From: an uncultured Clostridia bacterium
GTDB taxonomy: Bacteria; Bacillota; Clostridia; TANB77; CAG-508
NCBI GenBank assembly: GCA_948528155.1
Contig: CAOSZT010000035.1
Coordinates: 1-15,495, forward strand
Direction: 5' to 3'
DNA length: 15,495 nucleotides
Shown: piece after piece, positions 1 to 6,997 of the stretch
Layout of the letters: each line of letters starts with the position of its first letter
Position numbering within the stretch: position 1 is the first letter of the stretch
Position numbers and translations under genes: made by a program
Notes under the pieces: model-generated
The model's database searches: none
Told to the model about the DNA's origin: nothing
Seen by the model: only the letters and a program-made list of their open reading frames with translations

Positions 1-640
1 GGTAGTTTTTATATTCCCTTTTTTGGTTACTTTTATATTATCATTTTTATTTGTTTACAAATTTCATTATACCTTGTACTGTTTTGTACTCTTTCAACTG
101 CTTAGCTATCTTTGAAAAGTCATTTTCCATTTATTACTCACCTCCCGTGTGTAAATGTTTGTTTTCTCAGTTGATTATTATGCTAATCCCTTCGCTCCAC
201 GGTCATTACTCGCCTCATAGCTACTACGAATTAGTCCGACTTCTTGCAAGTCATTTGATAAACCTCAGCTTTTACACTTCTTTAACTCGAATAAAGAGTT
301 TATCATACTCTGTTTAGAGAACTTGCAAGACCTCCCAGGTCTGTTTAATATATTAATGTAGAACTCGCCACACCCTATGAACCCGACAGAACCCACATCT
401 CCTCACCATATCGTTAATGTGTTATTGTTTGCTACCATGAACAAGGTATCAACTTCTGCTTGACTAGTTTAACGGGTCTAAATTAGTTTCACGCTTTCGC
501 ATTGCGGCTCGAACTCTCCCCAATTTACGCTTAAATTGTAACTTCACAGTTACAACTCCAAAATCTAGTTACTAGCGGTTGGTTAGACCTTACTAGATAG
601 GATTTCCACCTACTATATATTAAACACCTAACTGGCGCAC
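1..640 (-). mobile_element. Group II intron, 5' portion (domains I-III), inserted in tnpV
   Basis: Read on the minus strand, the sequence starting at 640 is GTGCGCCAGTTAGGTG, which fits the GUGYG 5' end of group II introns. The next ~450 nt have no long reading frame and contain typical structured-intron elements, including a GTGGAGCGAAGGG-like segment near 185-200. The clearest evidence is target pairing: the last 8 exon bases (CTATGAAT, 641-648 on the complement) pair with GTTCATAG inside the intron (375-382 on the complement), seven Watson-Crick pairs plus one G.U, as expected for IBS1/EBS1. The intron is in the same orientation as tnpV and in phase 0, so splicing would restore the gene. 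Domain IV, any reverse transcriptase, and the domain V/VI 3' end lie beyond base 1. I could not identify EBS2 with confidence. The intron looks like a bacterial IIB/chloroplast-like type, but that class is inferred. Confidence 0.85.
47..130 (-). CDS. 27-codon ORF at the intron domain IV position
   Basis: A short frame (MENDFSKIAK..., 27 codons) starts at 130, preceded by a strong SD (GGGAGGTG) about 8 nt upstream, and stops at 47. It sits about 510 nt into the intron, where intron-encoded reverse transcriptases usually begin. It could be a small upstream frame, the decayed start of the reverse transcriptase, or chance. No full reverse transcriptase start is visible in the remaining 46 nt to the window edge. 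Confidence 0.25.
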   Translation of the reverse strand: MENDFSKIAKQLKEYKTVQGIMKFVNK

Positions 641-976
641 ATTCATAGTTCCAACCCAATAAAGCATATCAGTATTTTTCATATCTTCAGTCAAATCGCT
701 TTTAGATTTTAAATCGTTAATAATTTGTTGTACTCTATTATCTGCCGTTTCTTGTATTTCTTTTAAATGTGTATTTAATGTTCCGTCCATAAGCATTATA
801 GTATAATCTGCCTTTTTGTGTTCTTTTAGATATTTTAATCTCATTCTTCCATATTTATTGAAAGTGATTTTTTCATGTTTAGGCATTGCTAGGCTTGGTA
901 TATAATAATCTCCCTCTAAATGATATTCAATGCCTGTTCTTTCATCAATTTTTGTTTTTGGTAATTCATTATTCAT
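641..976 (-). CDS. tnpV: TnpV, transposon-encoded protein, 5' exon interrupted by a group II intron
   Basis: The product begins MNNELPKTKIDERTGIEYHL and runs 112 codons to YWVGTMN, where the intron begins. The family is small (around 120-130 aa), so only a short C-terminal tail should be in the missing 3' exon. The start is fixed by an AAAGGAGG SD about 8 nt upstream of ATG 974-976. A longer in-frame extension to 1045 overlaps the MobV gene and has no SD. The protein is rich in charged residues and has no catalytic motif that I recognise. TnpV accompanies Tn4451-type recombinases and its function is unknown. It lies 16 nt after the MobV stop, with its SD in the gap, so the two are probably co-transcribed. 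If the intron is not spliced, translation runs 6 codons into it (VRQLGV) and stops at 620. Confidence 0.8.
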
Positions 977-992
977 AGATTTTTTCCTCCTT

Positions 993-2381
993 TTAAAATC
1001 TTGTATCATTATTTTTCTTTTTATTCTTGGTTTGCTTGTTTTCATCTGGTATAGTTACTCTTCTAGCAATATTATTAGCAATTTCATTATCGTTGTTATC
1101 AAATATTCCATTTTTATATAAGTCATCACTAACAATTTTATAGTTATTATCTTTATCATAGCAAATTCTTTTGTGAAAGTGGCTCATAATATTATGCCAA
1201 AAGCATTTAAATTTCTGTAATTCTTGTTTTATCTTTTCTTTTTCAGTTTGTAACTTGACGATAATCTTGTCTTTAGTAGATAGTTCCTTTTTTAGATTGC
1301 CGATTTCATTATCTTTTAGTTGTATTTCATATTTAAGTGAACGATTTTCTTTTTCTATTTCAAAGCTAGAGTGTTCAAAATCTTTAATCGCCATATTTAA
1401 GTCATTTACACTTCTTACTGTCTGGGTTATATCTTTTACATCTTCTGTATAATTTTTGATTTTCTGGACATCCTCGTTTGAAATAACCATATTATTTTTG
1501 TTTAGTTTAGTAGGTTTTAGATTGGCTAATATTTCTTTTATATCTCTACTAGAATTATCAAGTTTTTTAGTTTGATTATTAGCTTTTTCAAGTTTCTGTT
1601 CTTTTTTAGCTAATTGTTTCTTGATTTCTCTGTAATTGCCCATTTCATTAACATTGATGTCTTGATTTCTGCCTTTTTTCTTTTCTTTTAATCTAGTATT
1701 AACTTCGTAAAACTTGTTATATGACTTAATACAAGCATTTCGCATTTTATCTTGTATTTCGGTAAGTGTTGCTTTTGTAAATAATTTACTTTTTCCTACT
1801 TGCTTTTTCATTCCTCTAGTGCAATTTGTAATTACTGGAACACCTACAATGTGCATATGGGGAGAAACTTCATCAAAGTGTATTGTCGCATTTGCTATTT
1901 TAAAATCTGGTACAATTTTAATTAAATCCTTTATTTGCTCATTATATACATCAACCATTTTAAATCTATATCTTTCGTCTTTATCATTCCAAAAGTCCAT
2001 ATCTCCAAGTTCTATTATAATTTCACACGCAATATCATTTTGAGATTCACATACTTTTGTAAAGTAATTATCTATTTTTCTATCATTTCTAGTTTGCTTA
2101 TTGTTATATTCTATCCTTGCTTGTTCAAATTCATCTAAATATACTTGCTTAACATCATTTACAATATCATCTGTTCCATAAATTGTTCTAATTAGTTCTG
2201 TTTGATTATCATAATTCCTTAAATTATGTTTGTTTACATCTGACAAATCTTTTGCATTTTGAATTGCATTATTAGATAGAGAAGTAGTACCAGATACATT
2301 TTCTTTTGCGACTTTCTTTGCTAATTTGCTTTTATTTTTATCACTACCTAAGTGAAAAGAATATGCTAATTCTTGCTCCAT
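993..2381 (-). CDS. MobV-family relaxase (Pre/Mob, TnpZ-like)
   Basis: This 462-aa protein has the Pre/Mob layout: N-terminal YSFHLGS, a motif with HNLRNYDN near residues 52-59, and a metal-binding motif HFDEVSPHMH around residues 165-175 (the HxDE..PHxH histidine triad of MobV relaxases). From about 240 to 390 the sequence is lysine/glutamate-rich and predicted coiled coil, typical of the family's dimerising C-terminal half. The enzyme would nick one strand at oriT and lead it during mobilization by a helper element; such proteins act in the cytoplasm within a relaxosome. ATG at 2379-2381 has an AAAGGAGGG SD. The gene follows the serine recombinase and precedes tnpV, the arrangement of TnpZ in Tn4451. 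Length is ordinary and all visible motifs are intact, so it may still work in trans. Confidence 0.9.
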   Translation of the reverse strand: MEQELAYSFHLGSDKNKSKLAKKVAKENVSGTTSLSNNAIQNAKDLSDVNKHNLRNYDNQTELIRTIYGTDDIVNDVKQVYLDEFEQARIEYNNKQTRNDRKIDNYFTKVCESQNDIACEIIIELGDMDFWNDKDERYRFKMVDVYNEQIKDLIKIVPDFKIANATIHFDEVSPHMHIVGVPVITNCTRGMKKQVGKSKLFTKATLTEIQDKMRNACIKSYNKFYEVNTRLKEKKKGRNQDINVNEMGNYREIKKQLAKKEQKLEKANNQTKKLDNSSRDIKEILANLKPTKLNKNNMVISNEDVQKIKNYTEDVKDITQTVRSVNDLNMAIKDFEHSSFEIEKENRSLKYEIQLKDNEIGNLKKELSTKDKIIVKLQTEKEKIKQELQKFKCFWHNIMSHFHKRICYDKDNNYKIVSDDLYKNGIFDNNDNEIANNIARRVTIPDENKQTKNKKKNNDTRF

Positions 2382-2414
2382 AAAATCCCTCCTTTGAAAT
2401 TTCTTCGTAGCACA

Positions 2415-2478
2415 GGACTTCGTCTTGACGGAAGTCCTAACCCCCTATATGTTATGACGTACCATCATAACATGGGGG
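2415..2478 (-). other. Candidate oriT for the MobV relaxase
   Basis: Just upstream of the MobV gene are two strong inverted repeats. GGACTTC/GAAGTCC (2415-2421, 2431-2437) is followed by a longer stem: CCCCC (2441-2445) and ATGTTATGA (2449-2457) pair with TCATAACAT (2465-2473) and GGGGG (2474-2478), leaving a 3-nt bulge and a 7-nt loop. MobV oriTs are characteristically a hairpin directly upstream of the relaxase gene. The exact nick site cannot be read from sequence alone. Confidence 0.55.
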
Positions 2479-2489
2479 CTCTGCGAGGC

Positions 2490-2522
2490 AATAAAATTTA
2501 TTTTTAGCAAATAAATTTTATT
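2490..2522. repeat. 12-bp perfect inverted repeat between recombinase and MobV genes
   Basis: AATAAAATTTAT (2490-2501) and ATAAATTTTATT (2511-2522) form a perfect stem with a 9-nt loop. It lies between the recombinase stop (2578) and the candidate oriT. It is pure AT apart from the loop and has no clear T-run, so it may be an inefficient terminator or part of the oriT region. Confidence 0.5.
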
Positions 2523-2577
2523 CAAATTAACTATCACCACTTTCATTTTTGTTATCACAAAAACAAAACGTGCCACG

Positions 2578-4507
2578 TTAATTTGTTTCTTCTGTTTCTT
2601 CTTCGTAGAACTTTACTGGCTTAACACCTACTGAAATAGGAGTAGGCTCTTTTGTATAAATTACACTATCATTGCTTTCATCTGGTATATAATCAAATGC
2701 AGTATCAATCTCTTTCATTTGAAATTTATCTTCCTCATTAATATAAAGTATTCCAAATCTATAAGTTTCCATTTTATTATCTGGATCTAGTTTATAATAA
2801 TCTTCTAAAGGAAATACTCTAACAATAGCACTATTGTCTTCAGCAAAGTTGAAATAGAACATCTGCTTATCAACATAGTAGATTGCCTCTGTATAATGAA
2901 CATCATAATATTGTCTTAATCTCATAATGATTTCTCCGACTTCTTCCTCTGGCAAATAATTACTAAATCTAACACTACCAAGCACATTGCCTAATATCAT
3001 AGGTTTTGTAGTATCAATATAACCGTTATCATATAATTCTTGACAAGGCTTACAAATGGATTCTCTAAAGTTAATTTGATTTACAACTACTTCGTTACCA
3101 ACTAAAGATAATTCAATGTCATCAATATATTTCATAATAAGCTCTGCTTGCTCTTGTCTAGTATAATCTTTCCAAGTTTTAGTTTTTGCTTGATATTCCT
3201 TATCTAGTTTTATTTTATTGATAAAGTCAATGTCCCTTTTTAATAAAATGTCTTTTGGTGTAAATTTTAGTTCTTCAGTGCAATCAGTAGTTTCTAGTTT
3301 ATTTTCTAGTTCACTTATAGCATTTTCAACTATTTTCTTTTCTTCGTTATATTCTTTTAGTTCAAAAACTCCATTGATATATGCCTTTTTTATTCTTTCA
3401 AGTTTATTGTTTTGTTCTTTTATTTCTTTTTCTAATTGTTCTTTCGGCTCATCAAATTTTTGCTTTATCATAGGCAAAAAGAATTGATTTACAACAGAGT
3501 CATATTCTACTAACTCACTAATAAACTGATTAAAATAATCGTTTATAATCTTTTCTTTAAATTCAATTTTGCAATCATTACAATAGTAGTAGAAGTAAGA
3601 CTTTCCACTTTTCTTTGTAGTAGCTTTACCACCTAAAATACGATTACATTTAGGACACTTAAGTTTCTGTAAATATAAATAAGTCAATGTTCTTTGAAAA
3701 CTTCTTGAATTTTTCTTTTTCTGCACTTGACAATCTGACCACATTTCTTTTGAAATAATAGACTCAACTACATCCTCATAATAAGTTGGGTGCTTTGTTC
3801 TTTTTCCATGAACAAAATCTCCTTTATATATTTCATTTTCAAGAATAGTTTGTATAGTTGAATCTCTCCAATTATCTTTTTCTAAAACTTTTTCTTCATT
3901 GAATAGATTGCTTATTTTCTGATAAGAATAGCCATTATAATATAAGTCAAATATTCTAACTACAATATCTTTAGTAGCATAATCTATTACTAATCTTTTA
4001 TCTTCGTGCTTATAGCCTAATGGTGCAACGTGAGGAATATGACCACTTTTTATTGCACCAGCTAGTCCTACTTTTGTTCTTTCACTAGTTCTCTCAATTT
4101 CATTTTGACTTACACTCATTAAAAGTCTTGAAATCATTTTTCCATTTGCAGTTGTAGTATTTATTTCGTCATTAGCACAGTCAAGATAAGCATTATTGTC
4201 ATCTAAAAAAGTTATTAGTTTTTCCCAATCACATATACTTCTTGTTATTCTATCTAGTTTTAGGGCAACAATAGTATTGATTCTTTTAGATTTAATATCA
4301 TTTTTTAATCTTTCAAACTCTGGTCTATAATTACCAGTTTTTGCACTTATTCCAGCATCTTCGTAATAGTCTACTATCTCATAACCCTTAAATTTACAGA
4401 AAGTCTCTAATCTTTCTCTTTGTTCTGGAAGACTAAAGCCGTTCGCGAGCTTGGTCTTCGGTAGAAACTCTCATATATAATCCACATTTTTTCTTTTCTT
4501 CGTTCAA
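2578..4507 (-). pseudogene. Large serine recombinase (TnpX-like), frameshifted after the catalytic serine segment
   Basis: The start is TTG 4505-4507 behind an AGGAGG SD. The first 22 codons read LNEEKKKCGLYMRVSTEDQA-R-E, containing the catalytic RVS serine (Ser15). One extra base in GCGAACGGC (around 4441-4447) then shifts the frame to an early TAG. Dropping one base gives ...AREGFSLPEQRERLETF and continues for a 642-aa protein. The remainder contains the rest of the resolvase domain (ALKLDRITRS), a recombinase domain (GHIPHVAPLGYK), a zinc ribbon (CPKCN...CNDC), a coiled coil, and a C-terminal extension of about 150 residues. Internal ATGs such as 4137 would give products lacking the active site. 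Family role: excision and insertion of the transposon through a circular form. Alternatives to decay are a sequencing error or recoding; a similar insertion occurs in the DinD gene of this window. Confidence 0.85.
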
Positions 4508-4535
4508 TTCTTAAACCTCCTAACAAACGGACTAA

Positions 4536-4566
4536 CAAATTCTAAGCATTAAAATGCAAGAATTTG
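4536..4566. repeat. Inverted repeat in the recombinase 5' leader
   Basis: CAAATTCT (4536-4543) and AGAATTTG (4559-4566) pair perfectly, with an inner GCATT/AATGC stem. It lies 16 nt upstream of the recombinase SD. It may be a recombinase binding site near the transposon end or an mRNA leader hairpin. A smaller stem, CGTCA/TGACG (4591-4595/4600-4604), lies next to it. Confidence 0.45.
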
Positions 4567-4620
4567 TAACGTTCGCATAATTATCTTCTACGTCAAGTCT
4601 GACGACTTTCCTAGAATATA

Positions 4621-4667
4621 AATAAAAAGAGACATCAAAGTACAATACGAGTACCGTTGACATCTCT
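4621..4667 (-). terminator. Rho-independent terminator or attenuator upstream of the recombinase
   Basis: On minus-strand RNA, AGAGAUGUCAA (from 4667) pairs with UUGAUGUCUCU (to 4628) over 11 bp including two G.U wobbles, with GUAC/GUAC pairing inside, followed by UUUUUAUU. The wobbles are mismatches on the plus strand, so the structure is oriented to the minus strand. It lies about 110 nt after the promoter at 4778-4805 and 115 nt before the recombinase start. It therefore either attenuates the recombinase or ends a small RNA. Confidence 0.65.
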
Positions 4668-4676
4668 TAAATCCAT
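4635..4676 (-). CDS. Possible leader peptide overlapping the terminator hairpin
   Basis: A 13-codon frame, MDLRDVNGTRIVL, spans the hairpin and stops within its 3' arm. An overlapping frame starting 8 nt upstream (MINGFKRCQ..., about 31 codons) reads through it. Neither has a convincing SD. The arrangement is what translation-coupled attenuation would need, but it may be chance. Confidence 0.2.
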   Translation of the reverse strand: MDLRDVNGTRIVL

Positions 4677-4777
4677 TTATCATAAACTAAAATACAATAA
4701 TGCAATATAATATAATTTTTTCAAAGTACTCAATATATATAACTCTTGCCGAGTAAATATAAATTTTTATTGATTAT

Positions 4778-4805
4778 ATTATACTACAATTTTAAGAAAT
4801 GTCAA
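4778..4805 (-). promoter_or_regulatory. Consensus promoter reading toward the recombinase
   Basis: On the minus strand, TTGACA (4800-4805) and TATAAT (4778-4783) are separated by 16 nt. Both hexamers are perfect matches to the housekeeping sigma consensus. Transcription would start near 4771 and run through the terminator-like hairpin toward the recombinase. The rest of 4677-4777 is AT-rich with no other structure that I can support. Confidence 0.65.
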
Positions 4806-4816
4806 ATTTTTACAAT

Positions 4817-5086
4817 TTATATATTTTTCAAATATTCTTCTAACTCTGATAATTTTATCTTTTTAGTTAAGTTAGAAATATACACATCATTAGAATAATT
4901 AAAAACTAAAAAAGTAATATTTTTAATAATCACTCTATGTGGCTCAATATATGTAAGATTAGTTTTCTCTAGCTTTCTAATGCTACCATTAATAAAGATA
5001 GGAGTAACTTTAGAAAACTCACATATAAACTCAAGCCTTTGTTTTAGACATTCCTCAAATTCTAGTTCTTGCTTAATTATCTTCAT
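4817..5086 (-). CDS. Small hypothetical protein
   Basis: A protein of about 89 aa beginning MKIIKQELEFEE, which I do not recognise. It has alternating hydrophobic beta-like stretches (TPIFINGSIRKL, HRVIIKNITFLVFNY) and a charged helical C-terminus (KLSELEEYLKNI), with no signal peptide or membrane segment. I prefer ATG 5084-5086, which has GGATGG upstream; the ATG at 5096-5098 sits directly on the purine stretch. It lies downstream of the tRNA-Leu terminator on the same strand and ends 11 nt before the -35 box at 4805. It probably belongs to the original host DNA at the tRNA locus, or to the edge of the transposon. Its reality is moderately supported by length and composition. Confidence 0.5.
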   Translation of the reverse strand: MKIIKQELEFEECLKQRLEFICEFSKVTPIFINGSIRKLEKTNLTYIEPHRVIIKNITFLVFNYSNDVYISNLTKKIKLSELEEYLKNI

Positions 5087-5137
5087 TTCTTGCACCATCC
5101 CTTCGTTTGGATGATTTTAATATTGTTTTTAAGCAAC

Positions 5138-5175
5138 AAAAAAATCAACCAGATTTTATTTTCTGATTGATTTTT
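5138..5175 (-). terminator. Terminator of the tRNA-Leu locus
   Basis: On minus-strand RNA, AAAAUCAAUCAGA (from 5174) pairs with UCUGGUUGAUUUU (to 5141), 13 bp with one G.U, a short loop and a following U-run. It lies about 40 nt beyond the CCA end of the tRNA fragment, as expected for a native tRNA terminator. Confidence 0.75.
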
Positions 5176-5216
5176 GTATCTCTCTGTTCTATAAAAAGTT
5201 CGAACAGATACGTCGT

Positions 5217-5268
5217 TGGTGCGGATGAAGGGACTCGAACCCCCACGTCGTTGACACTGGTTCCTAAG
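5217..5268 (-). other. 3' fragment of tRNA-Leu(UAG): integration attachment site
   Basis: Read on the minus strand, this gives CTTAGGAACCAGTG (anticodon loop with UAG and 3' anticodon strand), a long variable arm (TCAACGACGT), a T-arm containing GGTTCGAGTCC, the acceptor strand CATCCGC, discriminator A and CCA. The long variable arm and UAG anticodon identify a class II leucine tRNA. The 5' half is absent: upstream of the anticodon loop the sequence is unrelated. A tRNA fragment beginning in the anticodon loop is the usual scar of tyrosine-integrase insertion. The complete tRNA and integrase should be at the other end of the element, to the right and outside this window. Confidence 0.8.
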
Positions 5269-5381
5269 AACTGTGTTAGATATGTTAGCTATTAATAGTT
5301 ATTGTTTTTTAGCCTTATATAAAATTAGTAAAATTATTATGGTTCTATGTATTATTAGAATTAACACCTACTCTATTCTGG

Positions 5382-5420
5382 CTTTTAATATTTTTTGTGT
5401 TTTTATAAAAAATATTAAAG
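5382..5420. repeat. AT-rich inverted repeat next to the 22-nt repeats
   Basis: CTTTTAATATTTTTT (5382-5396) pairs with AAAAAATATTAAAG (5407-5420), 14 bp with one bulged T and a 10-nt loop. It directly abuts the first TGTTAGAAAA repeat. The rest of 5269-5381 is AT-rich and contains TGTTAGAT- and TGTTAGCT-like words near the tRNA fragment but no gene. Confidence 0.55.
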
Positions 5421-5456
5421 TGTTAGAAAATTGATTAAAAATTGTTAGAAAATTAA
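5421..5456 (+). repeat. Left pair of 22-nt-period TGTTAGAAAA repeats
   Basis: TGTTAGAAAATTGA starts at 5421 and TGTTAGAAAATTAA at 5443, a 22-nt period. The same pair with the same period occurs at 8717 and 8739. The repeats resemble iterons or integrase arm-binding sites. Confidence 0.6.
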
Positions 5457-5521
5457 ATATAAAAGTATAACATTTGCTTTACCTTTAGCTAATAAAAAAT
5501 TAAATAAATTTTGTCATATTA

Positions 5522-5550
5522 CTATACTTTTTGGAAATTTATGGTATAAT
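5522..5550 (+). promoter_or_regulatory. Extended -10 promoter for the three-gene operon
   Basis: TGGTATAAT (5542-5550) is a perfect extended -10 (TGn plus TATAAT), 30 nt before the SD of the 340-aa gene. The -35 region (about 5522-5527, CTATAC) is poor, which is tolerated with an extended -10. Confidence 0.6.
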
Positions 5551-5585
5551 GATTGTAATAAAAATTTGTTCGGAGGTATTATCCT

Positions 5586-6608
5586 ATGAAAAGATGTACT
5601 TTATGTGGAAGAAAAATCAGTAATACAAGATATACTTATGGTTTAGGTTGCTTAAAGAAAATGTGTAATTCTGTCAATGTTCACAATGTCAAAAATTTAA
5701 AAGGAGAAAGTCTACTAAATAGAAAAATTCTAAAGTTATGTAATAAAAAAACTTTACCTTTGACTCAAAGACAATTATTAACAGACAGATATTTAACTTT
5801 GAATTTATTAAATGAAGTACCTCTTGATTGTTACAATAATTATAGAAGTTTATTACAATCCGATATTGACACTATTAATCGAACTACAACTTTAATGAAT
5901 TTACATAGTTGTGATGTTATTACATTAAAACAAGCATCTGAAATTAATAAGAAATATAAAGAAAATAAAGATACTTTTCAAAAAATTATGAATGGAGAAT
6001 ATGATGTACTACAAAATTTTTCTTTTGATATTGTTAGATTTGCATTTAGTAGATATTATAATAATAAACCTTACTTATCAGATATGACTCAAAAGTTACA
6101 ACATTATATATTAAAATGTGGAGTTTTAGGACTAAAAATAAAAAATTATTATATTTCTTCTGAATTTCTAGATCATTCCTTACAAGAAAATCCTAATGAT
6201 ATAACTATTATGGAAGGTAAAATTATACAAGACATTATAGATGATAATTATTTTAAAAATAAATTAAATGAAATTATAAAAAAATATGGTAATAATGAAA
6301 ATTTCAACACAGATAATGAATCTTTAGCTTTTGAGAATGGCGATTTGTTTTTCTCATTGCATAATAGCTGTATAAGTGTTTTGGGAAATAAACAAGATAA
6401 TGGTAAGTGGCATCTAGATATAACATTATCTGATACTTATGATTTTACTGATTTGCAAGAAATTGAAAAATATATAAATAATGATGATTTTTGGAAAGGA
6501 TTATTTGGCTCTGTTGGCAATAACTTAGCAATGATAAGTACTTCTTGTAATGTAGTTAATGAATACGAAATTACAATCAAATTCAAAATAGAAAATTGGG
6601 AGGTATAA
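5586..6608 (+). CDS. Zinc-finger protein of unknown function, first gene of a three-gene operon
   Basis: A 340-aa protein with ATG at 5586 behind a CGGAGG SD. The N-terminus carries four cysteines in CTLCGRKISN...YGLGCLKKMC (Cys4, 7, 22 and 27). This resembles the short CxxCGR...G.GC zinc finger of DUF6011-type phage and mobile-element proteins. The rest is mostly alpha-helical, Asn/Lys-rich and unrecognised. The C-terminal third becomes beta-rich (WHLDITLSDTYDFTD...YEITIKFKIENW), suggesting a second domain. There is no signal peptide or membrane segment. The next gene starts 5 nt after the stop, with its SD overlapping the end of this frame, so the two are translationally coupled. The location inside an integrated element beside a DUF3800 protein suggests a defence or element-maintenance role, but that is inference only. 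Confidence 0.75.
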   Translation: MKRCTLCGRKISNTRYTYGLGCLKKMCNSVNVHNVKNLKGESLLNRKILKLCNKKTLPLTQRQLLTDRYLTLNLLNEVPLDCYNNYRSLLQSDIDTINRTTTLMNLHSCDVITLKQASEINKKYKENKDTFQKIMNGEYDVLQNFSFDIVRFAFSRYYNNKPYLSDMTQKLQHYILKCGVLGLKIKNYYISSEFLDHSLQENPNDITIMEGKIIQDIIDDNYFKNKLNEIIKKYGNNENFNTDNESLAFENGDLFFSLHNSCISVLGNKQDNGKWHLDITLSDTYDFTDLQEIEKYINNDDFWKGLFGSVGNNLAMISTSCNVVNEYEITIKFKIENWEV

Positions 6609-6613
6609 ATATA

Positions 6614-6952
6614 ATGTCAAAACAAACTAAAAATAAAATTTTAATAATATTATTTTATCTTATATCATTATTCTTGTTTGAATTTATTATTGGAGATTGT
6701 AATTTTGAAAAAAATGCACAAGAATGTGTATCTAATGAAGATAGTGTTTTTGCCTTATTTGCTCCCTATGGAGAAGCAGGGTTTTACCATTTTATATTTA
6801 TATCTTGTATTGCTATCTATGTTAAATTTAGCAAAAAAATAGATATTGCATATAAACACATCATTTATTGGTTTCCACTGATTACTTTTATATTTTCGTT
6901 ACCTATGGGATTATTAGCTGCTATTTTTGGAAATTTTATAAAAATGTTGTAA
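6614..6952 (+). CDS. Small membrane protein, three predicted transmembrane segments
   Basis: A 112-aa protein starting at ATG 6614 (MSKQTKNK), with GGGAGG 11 nt upstream; a longer TTG frame from 6596 starts inside the preceding gene and would include this SD. Hydrophobic segments lie near residues 9-27 (ILIILFYLISLFLFEFIIG), 55-72 (FYHFIFISCIAIYVKF) and 85-105 (IIYWFPLITFIFSLPMGLLAA). A short loop with two cysteines (GDCNFEKNAQEC, Cys29 and Cys38) lies after the first segment and could form a disulfide outside the membrane. I do not recognise a family. Its place between a zinc-finger protein and a putative nuclease suggests a membrane partner for the operon, as an effector or anchor. It is not a signal-peptide-like leader alone. 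Confidence 0.7.
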   Translation: MSKQTKNKILIILFYLISLFLFEFIIGDCNFEKNAQECVSNEDSVFALFAPYGEAGFYHFIFISCIAIYVKFSKKIDIAYKHIIYWFPLITFIFSLPMGLLAAIFGNFIKML

Positions 6953-6997
6953 TTATTCTATATTATAATAAAAAATATTTAAAGGAGATGAAAAACA

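Larger units (their letters stand above)
1..4507 (-). mobile_element. Tn4451-family-like mobilizable transposon module (ends not resolved)
   Basis: Three minus-strand genes in order (large serine recombinase, MobV relaxase, tnpV), with a candidate oriT between the first two, match the core of Tn4451-type mobilizable transposons (tnpX, tnpZ, tnpV). The recombinase-proximal end should lie somewhere between about 4507 and 4816. The other end is beyond the intron, left of the window. No resistance gene is seen in the visible part. The frameshifted recombinase suggests the element cannot currently excise by itself. Confidence 0.65.

Noticed and set aside
51..317. Plus-strand 88-codon frame
   Set aside because: It lies antisense to the structured intron, has no SD and shows unprotein-like composition.
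930..2138. Several plus-strand frames of 60-110 codons opposite tnpV and MobV
   Set aside because: They are antisense shadows of AT-rich coding sequence, rich in Phe/Ile/Ser, with no SD.
3218..3487. Plus-strand 89-codon Ser/Phe-rich frame
   Set aside because: It is the reverse complement of the recombinase coiled-coil region (Glu/Lys codons read as Phe/Ser).
5217..5268. Complete tRNA gene
   Set aside because: Only the 3' part is present; the D-arm, 5' acceptor strand and 5' anticodon strand are missing.
5421..5456. CRISPR-like repeat array
   Set aside because: Only two 10-14 bp repeats with a 22-nt period, no spacer-sized units and no cas genes.
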